A stretch of DNA of 64,000 nt from Volutella citrinella (Eukaryota; Ascomycota; Sordariomycetes; Hypocreales; Nectriaceae), in contig JAWZSP010000004.1 in assembly GCA_034401135.1 (NCBI GenBank), forward strand, positions 4,030,001 to 4,094,000, read 5' to 3'. Below the pieces are notes generated by a model. It made no database searches. It was not told the DNA's origin and saw only the letters and a list, made by a program, of their open reading frames with translations. Each line of letters opens with the position of its first letter. Position 1 is the first letter of the stretch. This document shows, one piece after another, positions 10,349 through 22,525 of this stretch. A program made the translations under genes and the position numbers.

Positions 10349-13300
10349 TCAATCCCCCTCGGCAGTGGTGAGGGGAATAGGAATGGCGTCGTTTTGGGGG
10401 GTAGTAGACGGTGTCTCCGATGCCATGCGTTTGACGTTGGCGTCACTATCAGTGGTAGTATTCGCACTGGCCGGCGCGACAGTCTTTGAGTTCGCCTCAG
10501 GGGCGCCGGGGACTGTTGTAGTGGTGCTAGCACTCGACGGAGGAGCGGGAGAAGCAGTCGTCGAAGCGCCTGTGACAGGGGCCTGTGCCGGTTGTGGTTG
10601 GGTTACAGTCGCGGCAGGGGGGGCGGGAGGAGCAGCAGCAGGCTTCACCTCCTGGCTCTGGGTCTGCGCTTGCGGGCCGTTTGCTGAGGCCGGCGTCGAC
10701 GCCAGCGCTGGGTGTGATTGCACGGGTGGTTGAGGCTGCGATGCTTGTGATGGTTGTCCTTGGGGAACCGAGGGGGCAACCTTGCCTGCGATAGGAGCAC
10801 TGACAGGAGCACTGACAGGAGCACTGACAGGAGGAGTGACTGGGTTTGTAACGGAGGGAGCTTGGGGAGCGTCCGCCATGTCGACTTCAGGAACAACCGC
10901 GGCCACTGGTTTCGGCACCGCCGGGGCGCCAATCGTTGGTGTTGTAGTCGTCATCTTTGTCGTCGCATTTGTCGTCGCCGCCGTCGCGACCGTAGCTGGC
11001 GCGGTTTGAGGGACCGCGGGTGGTGCCATCGTAGGGGGCTGCAATCCTGCCGCAGGCTTCGCCTCGGCCGCGGCCGCGGGTGCCGGGCGTTCCTTTTTCT
11101 CTGGGGGTTTGGCGTCTGGATTCAGAAATCGCTCTGGCACACCACGGGCCGCGACTGTACCACTTCCAACCCACGCGTTCAAGATTTTACTCCACCTGTA
11201 GTCGCCGTGGCAGAGACGATGTATCTCTCGGTACGCAAACATGTTGTGGTATGGGAGTCCCGTCTTCGGGCAACGGTAGCGTGCCGGAAGATTGGTGATG
11301 ACGCAAACCGGCGCAGGGGCAGGCTCTGTTGAAGACAAGTTGGGTAAGTGTTATGGTCAGAGTGTTTGGTATCCTTTAAGGAGAACTTACTGCCTAGCTT
11401 GGTCATCTTGCGACCAAATAGAATCTGCGTTTGCACCGTTCGGTCCTTGATGGCATTGTCATCAAAGTTTTGGAAGATGATCGAGTTACGTGCTGCCGTG
11501 GCCGGAGGAGGGTCCTTTGGAGGGGCGTTCGGGTCGACGGCTGTGCCTTCTTCTGATGGTTTGATGTCGGCTCCGGCCTGAGCATCTTGTGACAACTGAT
11601 TAGGAGTTGCGTTGGTGGCGATTGGCGGCGGTTTATCAGATGGGGGAGCAAAACCAATCGAAGTCAAGGTTTCTGAGGGAGGAGTTGTTGTAGACGGAGG
11701 CGTAGCACCTTGCGATGTGTTCGGTGGCGCCAGAACGTTTGATTTTGGATTGCTCAACAGAGCTGGAGGCGTGCCGTTGATGTTGATACCTGGAGGAGGG
11801 GCCAGCATGGGGGGTGCCAGCACGCCGGAAGACTTTGGTTCTGAAGGGTGTGCCAGTCCCGGCGGTGGTGTCAAAACGGCCTGATGGCCATCGGCGGAAG
11901 GCGAGGGAGATGATGGTGCTGGGGGAGGAGCTGGAGCGGCCAGGCCTGTCGTGCCTGGGGCCAAGGTCGGCGGGGGACTCGGGACGGCCAAGCCACTGTG
12001 AGTTGAAGTCACCTGCGGTGGTGGTTTGGGAGCAGCCAAATGACCAGGCGTGGGAGACATCGATGGCGGCTGAGGGCTTGGGGCGGCCAAACCACTGGGA
12101 GGAGGGGGTGGAGGGGGCGGAGGCATGGCCGCAGCTGGAGGTTGTTCGTCCGTATTGACCGGTAACGTCTCCTTGGACTCTGTCGGCGGATCGAGCGGTG
12201 GATCAGCAGATTCCTCAGTCTTGACGGCCGGTACCGTTTCGGCTCCTTTTGAAGCTTGATCGCTTGATGGTTCTGCTGCTTGTGGAGGAACTGGTGGCTT
12301 TGTCGTCTCGGTCTCCAGCTTCGACTCCGAGGAATCATCTTTCTTCGTTGACACTGCGGCAGCATCTTCCTTGCTGGCATCTTTCTCCTTGGCTTCACTC
12401 TTTTCCTCAACAACTCCATCCTTAACCTTGTCCTTATCCTTCCCCTTTCCTTTCCCCTTGTCTTTGTCCTTGGTCTTGTCGGCCTTTTCACGCCTCTTCT
12501 TGGGCTGCTCCTCCAGCACCATGCGCTTGCCGACCCAGTCACCGATACCACTCCAGAAAGTGACGACTGGCCCTTTCAGAGTGCGGTTGTTCAGCGCCGC
12601 AAGTTTGGCCAGCCTTTCTTCTTCGCGTTGCTTCTCTGCCACCTCCCATCGGTTGAGACTCTTACTGTTGCGCTTCTCCACGATTGCAGCCTCGCGCAAA
12701 CGCTCCTCCTGTGTCATGGGCGGCTTTTTCAGCGCCTCGAGGCGAGCCGCCTTCTTCTGCATTTGTAAGAGCTGTTTGACACGCTTCGCCTCACGCTCGA
12801 CCATCTGCTGGTGCAGCTGCTCCTTAGACAGCCGGGTTGTTGAACGCGACGAGGCGCGGGTCGGCATGTCGGCGGGGGACGGCAGCCATGAGGCGCGTTC
12901 TGATTTCTTCTTGGGACGTGGAGCGGGCGCTGTTGGCTTGCTTGTTGGGTCGATGCGCACTTTCTTGCGGAACTTTGCGGGTATGGCTTCCTGGGCCTTG
13001 CGCTTTCGCTGGGCCGCTCGCTTTTCCATTGCCTGCTCCTCAAGCTCCTTCTCGCCCTCGAGGTCGTCATTCGCGTTGGCATTCTCGTCTTCGTCATCAG
13101 ATGAATCCATCTGCATATCTGAGCCGGCGTCGTCGACATCGCTGAAGCCTTGATCGTCCTCATCTTCCGCAAAGAGGAGTTCCAAGTCTGAGTCGGGGTC
13201 TTCACTTGCCAGCATCGACTTCATTCGGTTACCAGCAGTTGACCGTCGTTCGCGCGTGGTAGCTAGCCACTCGACATTTTTCTCGCTCGGGGCTTGGCTC

Positions 13301-13410
13301 GCAGAAGCATTGCTGGTGACTCGGCCATCGTCGCTGTCGCTGTCGCTGTCGCTCGAGGATTCGGGAGAGCGGGACTCGTCCCGGTCGGAAGGCTTGGATT
13401 CGGTTTCCAT
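10349..13410 (-). CDS. SWC2: SWR1 complex subunit Swc2/Vps72 (YL1 family)
   Basis: Swc2/YL1 binds H2A.Z-H2B and guides its deposition by the SWR1 remodeller in the nucleus. Exons are 13410-11391 and 11325-10349, with a 65 bp intron (GTAAGT donor, CAACAG acceptor); the spliced product is 998 residues. The N-terminal YL1 signature EWLATTRERRSTAGNRMKSML is followed by an acidic H2A.Z-binding stretch and the basic FRKKVRIDPTSK region. A helical segment comes next (KRVKQLLQMQKKAARLEALKK, then SLNRWEVAEK). The motif NSIIFQNFDD leads to the junction. The YL1-C domain (VCVITNLPARYRCPKTGLPY, then FAYREIHRLCHGDYRWSKI) covers about residues 680-725. Yeast Swc2 is near 795 residues and human YL1 364. The extra length here is a Pro-rich insert with repeated GLAAP units and a 270-residue Pro/Ala/Gln tail. 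The start is the first ATG; the open frame before it has only a GTG. Confidence 0.93.
10793..10840 (-). repeat. four tandem 12-bp units within SWC2
   Basis: Four adjacent 12-mers (AGGAGCACTGAC on the plus strand, the last one diverged) sit in frame and encode a PVSA repeat in the disordered C-terminal tail of Swc2. The unit length is a multiple of three, so copy-number change would keep the frame. Confidence 0.9.
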
Positions 13411-14019
13411 CACGATACCACCTGTTGTTTGAGCAGGGCCACGCCGCTTGAAATTCACATGGCCCTATGTAGTAATGTTGGGGTGGCACGCCGAAAAACC
13501 GGAAGTGCTGGCTGGTGGCGATCGGAAGGTGTAGACAGCAGGGAGACGCGTTGATGGTGGAGGGGCGTGGAAATTTTAGGTCGCTGACATCACGTCGCCC
13601 CGTGACAGGCAGCCAACAAACGACATGGTCACAGAGCCACCCATTCAAGGAATTTGAGAAGAACCGCTAACAAGCGCCTGCGCAAGAAAGGAACTGGAAA
13701 CAAAAAGGTGGCTAATGCAGGCATTCATTTATTTCACATTTGAATAGGTAAACATTTTGATCAAATTGTTGTCAATTTCTGATCCCAGGCTCTATCTGTC
13801 AAGTTATCAATCCTAGACCTTATATACCAGGCAGCCTGCCATGCTCGCTCATTCGACGCCGATATCCAAGCCAAGAGGCCATCCCTGTTCCCCGAAAACT
13901 CATGAACATTCCTGTATGTATGTTTGTACGTTTATGTGCCCGTATTGTAAAGAATCCATATGATATGCATGCAGCTTAAGCATGAAACGCCGAAAAAAGA
14001 AAGGTTGCTCGTTGAGCGG
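13411..14019. promoter_or_regulatory. SWC2 promoter and ATG15 3' region
   Basis: 609 bp between the ATG15 stop and the SWC2 ATG, both on the minus strand. No coding frame is supported. A possible untranslated acceptor (CAACAG followed by GTGG) lies about 20 bp before the SWC2 ATG, so a 5' UTR intron is possible. The ATG15-proximal half is AT-richer than its surroundings, as expected for a 3' UTR. Confidence 0.45.
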
Positions 14020-15900
14020 TCATATCTCGTCCACCGAGAATCCAGCATCTTCAATCTGCTCCTCTTTCCATTCTTTGCACGAGCCGAACCAACCCCGGCG
14101 GAGGCACTCGCGCTCCCCAGGTTGCGAGACATCGGAGGGTGGCAGAGCTGTCTGGGTAGGAATGCTGGTTACAGTGGGAACCTTCCCAGGGTTGGCGCTG
14201 GGGTTTGGCGTCGCAATGACCTCATCTTGGCAACCCCAAAATCTGCCTGGGATGGCGCAGGTGGTGGTTGTGCATGTAGTCGTTGTAGCCTCGGTGGTTG
14301 TTTTATCATTGCATCCAAACCAGCCTGGCGTCTTGCAGGTAGACGTAGATGAGGATGACGTCGTAGTGGTGGTGATATCCGTTGCTGTGGTTGTATCCAA
14401 GCAACCCCACCACCCAGGTGTTTCACAGGTCGATGTACGAGTCCGTGTACGTGAAGTGGTGGTAGGACGTGGAGTTGTTGTTGTTTCAGTGCCGTTGCTC
14501 TCGTACATCTTCCACTGTCCGCAGTCGCGGCACTCTGGCGTGAGTTTGCATTCGGGAACCTCGTCGTACTTGGTGATGATCTCGTCGATGACAGACCGGA
14601 TTCGATGCGTGCCGATGCCAACACGCCATCCTTTGTCTGCTACCACATCGTACACACACTCGTAGCCAGTATGACACTGAGACTCCATAGCATAGCCAGC
14701 AAACGAGCAAGACGCTGCAGCACCGTTGCATGTACCGATGTACACCGGATCTGCGGTGTGTCCAAAGTGATAAGAACCCGTATTTCCCCGCATCTGAGGA
14801 TACTTGGGATTTGCGCCAGGGGGCACTGGTAGGCCAAGTCGGGAAGCCGCCATTGCTTCGGGGACGGCCTCGAATGTGATAGCAGGCAGACCGTAGGTCA
14901 GTCCGAGGAGGGAGGTGATGGCTCCGCCCAGCGAGTGGCCAGTGAGCCAGACCGTGGCGCCTGGGTAGAGTTCCGTCACGTTAGAGTATAATTCGCGTGC
15001 GGCAGTGTAGTAGCGGTTTTCCTCTCTGAGTGCCTGCGTTACACATGTATTGTTGCATGTGTAGGTTTCAGTTGCACAGTCGCAGACTTGGTGCCATGTC
15101 CATTGTCCCTGCTGAGCGCAGCAGCAGCTGAAGAAAAGGTTGTCGTTGACCTTGTCGTTGGTGGTAGTCCCCTCGCCATCGAAAACGGCCATCGAGGTTC
15201 CCTTCAGGCCAATGACAATGGTGGAATTGGTGTCATCCGCGAACACATGGCCACGGAGTCCATCGCCCTCCCACCCAAAGTCCACATTGTGATCGAAACC
15301 ACGGCCTACATCCTCCCATTCAGTGTCGTTGTTCTTCTCCACGTATGCATTCGCTGCCATGTAAGCCATGGACAGGACAGTACCCTTATCGGTAAAATCG
15401 GGAGTAGGAACATCGTCAATGGTCCATGCCGATGCATCGAGGACGGCTGCGTATCCCTGCCTGCGAGATTCTGCAACCATGGGGTCCACGACAGACGGCC
15501 GTCGATCGGCCAGCCGCTCTATCGGCACAGGCCGGCTTTTGGCCGTCAGTCTGGGTATTTCGCGCTCGCCGTATCCATCTTCAGCGGTCAGAAAGACCTT
15601 GGGGCTGCTGTGGACGATATCCTTCTTTCGATGTAGTTGGGGATGCTGATAAGTACCATGGTGATAGATGTGTCGGAGCGAGAAAGTGTGCTCGGCGGGA
15701 GCGGGAGTATCGGGTTTGAATGGAACGGCAGGGCCTGGAGGCAGTAAAATCTCGTCGGCGAGGGGGGCCTGTTCCCGACCACATACAGTTGTCGGGCCAA
15801 AAGCGAGCACCGACAACAACAATGAGGCGGTTCGGGCGGTCGAGGCAGCCTTGAACCCGAACCGCCGAGAACGATGCGGCGTCATGTCGTTGCTGCCCAT
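14020..15900 (-). CDS. ATG15: autophagic vacuolar phospholipase Atg15
   Basis: Atg15 is a single-pass membrane lipase that reaches the vacuole through the multivesicular body pathway and breaks down autophagic and Cvt bodies. The intronless 626-residue frame starts with a basic stretch and a hydrophobic segment at about 23-40 (signal anchor). The lipase nucleophile motif GHSLGG is at 321-326 with Ser323. Asp384 (HTADPVY) and His432 (GTHRIR) complete a plausible triad. Cys-rich stretches (FFSCCCAQQ, CDCATETYTCNNTC, residues 257-286) and several N-glycosylation sequons fit a lumenal domain. The C-terminal 160 residues are Thr-rich and carry four Cys-Pro-Gly-Trp-type repeats near 491, 521, 548 and 599. 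Such tails occur in other filamentous-fungal homologues as I recall, while yeast Atg15 lacks them. It is divergent from POB3 across 1 kb. Confidence 0.95.
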   Translation of the reverse strand: MGSNDMTPHRSRRFGFKAASTARTASLLLSVLAFGPTTVCGREQAPLADEILLPPGPAVPFKPDTPAPAEHTFSLRHIYHHGTYQHPQLHRKKDIVHSSPKVFLTAEDGYGEREIPRLTAKSRPVPIERLADRRPSVVDPMVAESRRQGYAAVLDASAWTIDDVPTPDFTDKGTVLSMAYMAANAYVEKNNDTEWEDVGRGFDHNVDFGWEGDGLRGHVFADDTNSTIVIGLKGTSMAVFDGEGTTTNDKVNDNLFFSCCCAQQGQWTWHQVCDCATETYTCNNTCVTQALREENRYYTAARELYSNVTELYPGATVWLTGHSLGGAITSLLGLTYGLPAITFEAVPEAMAASRLGLPVPPGANPKYPQMRGNTGSYHFGHTADPVYIGTCNGAAASCSFAGYAMESQCHTGYECVYDVVADKGWRVGIGTHRIRSVIDEIITKYDEVPECKLTPECRDCGQWKMYESNGTETTTTPRPTTTSRTRTRTSTCETPGWWGCLDTTTATDITTTTTSSSSTSTCKTPGWFGCNDKTTTEATTTTCTTTTCAIPGRFWGCQDEVIATPNPSANPGKVPTVTSIPTQTALPPSDVSQPGERECLRRGWFGSCKEWKEEQIEDAGFSVDEI

Positions 15901-16900
15901 GAAGGCAAGCTCAAGAAGCAGCCAAGAGAAAATCTGGAGATACTATCGCCGTTGGGGTGTTGAGCGGTTTCGTGGCGAAGGAGGGAGGGAAGGAAGGAAT
16001 AGAGATAATGCAACGGTGACGACGACTAGGCCGAGGACGAGGCCGGCACCGGGAGCAGCCAACTGATGTTGTCATACCTGACACGCGGGGCGCCTTATCG
16101 CTTGTGGAGGCGTTTGTTGGGGTACCTGGATGCGGATGCCTGGCCGGGGGCTGCTAACTGGGCAGATAAGGCGAGGCGGCAGTCAAGGTACTCCACAGCA
16201 GTCCTTACCACAAAAGCTACTTGATGTGCGTGGAGCTCTAACAATGTCCGGTAAATGGCCTGCATCCGCATCACGCGCCTGGTCTGATAAAACCTTGCTA
16301 GTCCGTATTTGGCGCTACATCACACTTTAATCCTTTTCGGGTATCACTTGAATCAGGCAGCCTGCTAGAAGTCAACACGCCAGAAGTTACCAACTGGTCG
16401 GGCTCGGCGCTCCGATTGGCATATCAGGAGTATTGCAGAAAGGAGAAATTGAAGTTGTTCCATCCATCCCATAGAAAAATACCAAGCTCATTGTTATGGT
16501 CCGTACCTTGTTGGTTGGCCTTGGGGTTTGGGCGGTCACAAGAGCATGTTCTCCGGCTTCTAATCATTTGCGCCCGGCACTAGACCGCACTTGGGCATGC
16601 GCCACACACCAGCCATCAACGCAGGCTGGCTGGCTGCCTTCCACTGACTGCCCCTGTAACTCTGGCACGTCAGCGCGCTTCCTCTGAAGCTTATAGTGGT
16701 TCTAGGTGGCGCGTGTTTTTGGCGACTGAGCTGTTCAAGTGCGCGCCAGCGACCGCGAAGCTCTTAAATTTCGGCATCGCAACCTATCGCATCGCATTGC
16801 CTAGCAACGCCGCCTCCAACCGCACGGCGCGAGAGCTTCTTTCACTCTCTGACTCTTTCCCTTCCCCTTCCAAGAGCACACTTTAGCTCCATCGCCCGCC
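15901..16900. promoter_or_regulatory. divergent promoter region ATG15/POB3
   Basis: Exactly 1 kb separates the ATG15 and POB3 start codons, which face away from each other. No gene is seen. The POB3-proximal 100 bp holds a CT-rich tract (about 16835-16885) typical of a transcription start region. The ATG15-proximal 150 bp is purine-rich on the plus strand, which is pyrimidine-rich when read toward ATG15. Confidence 0.5.
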
Positions 16901-18861
16901 ATGACTGCTATGTAGGTTGAATCCGTTGCCTCAATGCCCGGCCTCGCAGCCGTTCGGTTTGCGGTCGAAGGACCAAAGCCCGCCACCATCTTCAAGCTTC
17001 TCCCGGCTAACCAACACCTGTCCCTTTAGTGAGAGCTTCGACAACATCTACCTCGACCTCTCCAAGGAGAGCGGCAAGTGCAGATTTGCCGAGACCGGTT
17101 TCGGTTGGAAGCCCGCTGGTGGAGGCGATACCTTCACCCTCGACCGCAGCAACATCGCTGGTGCTCAATGGAGCCGTGCCTCCAAGGGCTACGAAATCAA
17201 GATCCTCCAGCGCGCCAGCACTGTCATCATCCAGCTCGATGGCTTCCAACAGGAGGACTACGACCGACTGAGCAAAGTCTTCAAGAATTGGTACAGCACT
17301 GTGCTGGAGAGCAAGGAGCATGCCCTTCGAGGCTGGAACTGGGGCAAGGCTGAATTTTCCAAGTCTGAGCTGACTTTCAGCGTGCAAAACCGCCCGGCTT
17401 TCGAATTGCCCTACACCGAGATCGGCAACACCAACCTTGCCGGCCGAAACGAGGTCGCGGTGGAAATGGCCCTTCCTCAGACCGCCAACGAAACGGGCGC
17501 CAACAGCCAGCTCGGGGGTGCTCATGGCAAAGGCTCCAAGGCCGCTGCCGGTCGTGATCAGCTCGTTGAGATGCGATTTTACATCCCTGGAGTCACTACT
17601 CGCAAGGAGGCTGAGGGGGAGGACGCCGCTAGCGACGCTGGGGAGGAGGAGAAGAACGCCGCGACTCTGTTCTACGAAACCCTGATTGACAAGGCTGAGA
17701 TTGGCGAGACTGCTGGTGATACTATTGCCACATTCCTGGACGTCCTGCATCTCACTCCCAGGTATATTTGCCCCCCACCTTTGATCTGCCGGCTCATGGC
17801 ACAACGTTGCTGATGTTTGTTCGCTTTGCAGAGGACGCTTCGACATTGACATGTACGAGGCTTCCTTCCGTCTACGTGGTAAGACATACGATTACAAGAT
17901 CCAATACGAGGCCATCAAGAAGTTCATGGTCTTGCCCAAGCCTGACGATATGCATTGCATGCTTTGCATAGGTCTCGACCCTCCTCTGCGCCAGGGTCAA
18001 ACGCGTTACCCCTTTGTCGTAATGCAATTCAAGAAGGACGAGGAGGTCACTATTGACCTCAACCTAAATGAAGAGGAGCTCAAGACGAGGTACCAGGACA
18101 AGCTTGAACCTCGCTACGAAGAGCCTCTGCACCATGTGGTGACCAAGATTTTCCGAGGCTTGGCCAACAAGAAGATTTCATCCCCTGCCAAGGATTTCAT
18201 CACGTACGCATTCTCCCCCTGGACCATATTTTGAGAGTGTGACCCGATCTAACCTTTTATGTCTAGTCACCGTAACCAGTACGGCATCAAGTGTTCTATC
18301 AAGGCAAGCGAGGGTTTCCTCTACTGCCTTGAGAAGGCCTTTATGTTTGTGCCCAAGCCTGCTACGTACATCGCCTACGAGCAAACACAATCGATCAAAT
18401 TCTCTCGCGTTAGCGGGGCTGTCTCGGCGCTCTCTACATTCGATATTACTGTTATCATGAAGAACGGCGCTGGCTCGTCCCAGTTTAGTAACATCAGCCG
18501 TGAAGACCTCAAGGGCCTTGAGACCTTTTTCAAGCTCAAGGGCCTCCGGGTCAAGAACGAGATTGACGAGGACGCTAACATGCTGGCCGCCGCCCTGCGT
18601 GAGCAAGCTATGGACGACTCGGAGGACGAGGTTGTTGGCGCCAAAGCGGATCGTGGTTCGGCCGACGAGGATGAGGAGAGTGTTGACGAGGACTTCCACG
18701 CCGATAGTGATAGCGACGTGGCTGAGGAGTACGACAGTGCGCACGAGAGCTCGGGCTCTGGAAGTGGCGACGAGAGCGGTGTAGATGACGATGACGATCA
18801 AGACGATGACGAAGAGGAGGAAGAGGAGCGACCTAAGAAGAAGAAGAAGACATCAGCTTAA
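16901..18861 (+). CDS. POB3: FACT complex subunit Pob3 (SSRP1 family)
   Basis: Pob3 pairs with Spt16 to form FACT, the histone chaperone that opens and rebuilds nucleosomes during transcription and replication. Four exons: 16901-16911, 17030-17761, 17832-18203 and 18267-18861, giving 569 residues. The first exon is only 11 nt (MTA plus two bases). The 118 bp intron with a CTAAC branch joins it to give MTAIESFDNIYLDL, the expected Pob3 N-terminus. The N-terminal dimerisation/PH region (GGGDTFTLDRSNI, GWNWG) is followed by the tandem-PH middle domain (RGRFDIDMYEASFRLRGK, VLPKPDD, KASEGFLYCLEKAFMFVPKP). A long acidic tail then ends in a basic KKKKKTSA cluster. There is no HMG box, as usual for fungal Pob3, where Nhp6 supplies it. 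All three introns have canonical ends and keep frame. Confidence 0.97.
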
Positions 18862-21800
18862 TTAGGGGTTAGGATAGTGTCGCGTCAGTCGATCATGTAG
18901 TCAGGTGGGATGGATATATTGGGACACCAACTTGGCTCAAAAGCATTTTCGTTGGTATGTTTTTAAGACAAAGTGGGATTGAACGGCGTTAAGGCTGGAA
19001 AGATGGTCAACATTTGTTTTCCTATAGTGGTAGCAAGTACTCTTCCTTGACAAGCCTGTGTATCTCGCCTCGTGATGGGCTGGGGGTGTCCCGACAGCCC
19101 TCGCCTCGCCAACGGGTCACCTACCAGCTCGGTAGTCCGCTCCTACCTGCTTGTACTACCGCTTGCTTGTACCGCTTGCTCCATCGGTCCTTATGGAAGC
19201 GTGTCGACCCCTTGTGAATCAAAGTGGAGCAAATGTGCGCTGGAGGCCAAAGGGTGGGCTGGCTGCCACCGTCAAGTGGATGATGGTTGATGGTGGATGG
19301 CATTAGGGCTGAGGGCGGAACCCATGATATGATACTACAAGGAGGACACGAATAGAAGTACCGATGCTGTAACATTATCGTAGCACTGACCCTCGGCTAG
19401 GGCGCTTGACATTGTTGTTGGGGCTCGGTGGTAGATTGTCCAGCCGTTGGTCCCGTGGAACTTGAACATCACAAGGTCAAATCAGTTCCCCATTGAACAA
19501 ACAAATAAAATAATGAATGACGAGCCTTTGCAGCCCAAGTTCAGGTCCGTGTAGAGGGCGTACTATTCTCGGGTGGATAGAATTTGGCGTTGGCGTCGGT
19601 CATTGGGACGCGAGGTAGCCCCTTAATCGCCTCGGACACGACAATGGTGGGAACAATAAACTCTGCAGTCAGGCTGCTACGACCCTATCGCGGCATCTAA
19701 TTGTATCCTCGTAGATGGCATCACCTTTCGTGACGAAAATACTCTTGAGTAGTGGGATAGCATCGTAAGTAGATTCCTTTGGGGCTCTCTGCATCAAGGG
19801 GTGCCTGGTTGCACCCTGAAGAGACGATGTGTCTACAGATACTTGTCATTTAGATTGACTACTAAGATGTACTGAACCATTATGGGTAGTAAATCGCTCG
19901 CTGTGGTCGAGTTCTAGCGAAATTTGCTGTGTTGGCGACACCACATGGCCACCGGCTAGATAGGAAGACAGAAGTCGATATTCATGCCCATGGGAATTGA
20001 GGCGGCTCGTGGTAATTTGTTTTGCGGTGGCCGGGGCACGCAAAGGGGGGATGCTGACGATCATTTCGGTCCTGTCAAGGCTTTGGGCAACGGGTAGGCT
20101 ACGTGTCTACGCTTTGAGGGGGCCTTCCTGTCTTCGAGGAGCGCACGACAGGTTGCGAAAGGCATCAACATTGTTAAAGGGCCATGTAGGTATATGAAAT
20201 CCTTGGAACATATTGTTAGAGGTCTTCGATGCTATCGCGATCGCTGGAAGTGGCTTCGTATGTTGCGGTTGTTCTTGTGGCATCAGGGGCAAGGGCGCAC
20301 AGCATGATGACTGCCCAACAATTGAGAGGACAATGCGATCCATGCTTCCCCATCATCCGCAAATGTTTCCTTCACTTTACTATTCGATCGAGGTAGGGTT
20401 CGACGCGGTCGGGCTTCGTGATCGGGCTTCGTTTGTCGTAGATCGAGATCGAAAGCAGATGGCGACATCTGGGGTACGGCATCACAGGTGGGACGAGGCG
20501 CAGAATGGCAATTCTTTTCTATTCTTTCAACTATTCTACTAGTCTCTACTTTCTATGCGTGCAAAATAACGAACGATTTGAAGCCTTCCTTCGTGTGGCG
20601 CGCTATTTCGTGGATTCTCTGCGTGGTTTGAGAGTGTGGCCTGACCGTGGCGCTCGAGCCCCGACGTTTGTCAGGAGACGGCGTGATCAGTCTCACGTCT
20701 TCTCGGTCTTCGACCGCTTTCCTTACGTAGTGCGTACGAGTTCAACATAACCACAAGACTACGGGCAGGCTTTCTTCACATTGTCACGATATAGCTTCGA
20801 TTCCTTAGCGAGGGTTGCCCAAGAGGTCACCCTCTGCCCCCCCCTTTTTTTCAAAACGTGTGTCACCGCCGCCCTGCCAGGTTTGTGTCTCTGTCAGAGC
20901 CCGCTACGGACTTAGGGCCCTCTGACCAGGCTCGAGTTCCTGGACACCGCCTCTTTGGACAATGTGGAGGCGGAATCCGTAATCACAGGCAAGGACGAAA
21001 TGCGTGCATCTACCCCGATGAGTTTCGTCACAGCCGGATTATGAACAGGGGGAACGAGACAACCCAGTTACTTTAGGCTGCTGCTGGCGCACGCACGAGC
21101 CTTGACGTGCCTTGAAAAGTGGCGTCGTACTGATAATTCTCTCTGCCATGATTCACCCACCTGTTCCAAGCGAGACCAGGAGCCAAAGCCGAGCGTCAGT
21201 CAGGCCCGGGGAGTTGCAGGCCCCTTTGTATGCCTCGGCACATCATCCATTACGAAGCTTGACCTCACCGTCTCAAAGGGGCAGAAAGGAGGGAAGGAAG
21301 GAAGGGGAACTTGGTAGAACTGGCCGGCCTGGCTCCGCAGAGCTGGGATTTCAGTTCACGGCATTTCGAGCGAGCGAGCCGCCCGGCCAGCCGAGCGGGC
21401 AGCACTGACACCGCATCGTCATCCGACACGTCCTCTGCCCCGGAGGATTGCCAAGGCAGCCGTGTTGGGCCCGGTAGTGGCTCCCGGCGAGCTGAGCAAG
21501 ATGCAGATCTTGGTGCGAGAGATATGCGAGACGAGCGAAGTGCTCATCCCAACCAATGGCTGCTCCGTCTCCGTAGATGAGAGGAGAGAGATGGGCCGGC
21601 GAGACACGAATCATCGAGGCCGGCGGCGGCGTTCCTGTGCAGCAGGACGGACGGTGGCACACACGCCCCCCTCCATCCTGCTGGGCCGCCCCCGAAGGGC
21701 TGCTTTGCTGGCATGTTCTTTCGACAGCCGGGGGTGTGCCCCCAACGGCAAGTGAGGGGAGAGGGGAGAGGGGAAAGAAGGAGAGAAGATGGCGGCGCCT

Positions 21801-22525
21801 TGGAGTTTGGTTCTGTTGGCAGGTCCAACATGGCACGGCGCCGAGCCAGCACCGAGCAGTGCTTCCAAGTAGCACCATCCACTGCTAGTCTGGTGAGGTA
21901 GTAGGGCGCCCAAGTCTATAATGGGCGTCGCATGACCGCGGCTGAGCCCACCAAGTGGTCTTATTACAACATCCCACGGCTTCAACCGCCCAGACGACTA
22001 GTGGCGGGATGGAACGACGGGCACAACACGGCCCAAAACCCCAAACCCCAACCCACAAAAGGAACCGCCAAGAATGTTCTGGTTGCGTACACAGGTGGCT
22101 GTGGCGTCGACCAACAGAAGATGCGCCGTTACCAGTAAGAATAGTCGGCACTGGGGCGCAACACGAAAAAAGAGTTTGCTATCCCTCACAGCTCGGCGGC
22201 CAGCGACCAAATTGGTCATTTCGACACCTCTTCTCCGTCTTGTCCCCAGCTCGCCCCCACTGGAGCCGTCTCGGTAACTAGCGCAACAGTAGGTATGTAA
22301 TATGCTGCCGCTGGCCAAGACGCTGGATCCCGGGCCGGGGGTCTGTGCTTCCCATCCAGACCTGTCATGGAATCCACTTGTTGTGAAGATTTCTTACTCG
22401 TTCCCAAAGGCCTCTGGTCGCCCCCGGCCGCTGCTCTTCCGGGCAGGAGGGAGTCGCGAGCTGGGATGGGCACGGATTGGCATGGGCGAGGGTGCCATGG
22501 ATCCTGTGCATCCATTCCCACCTCG

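Noticed and set aside
13411..13458. N-terminal extension of SWC2 by 16 codons
   Set aside because: The frame is open but begins with GTG, not ATG; the first in-frame ATG at 13410 is used.
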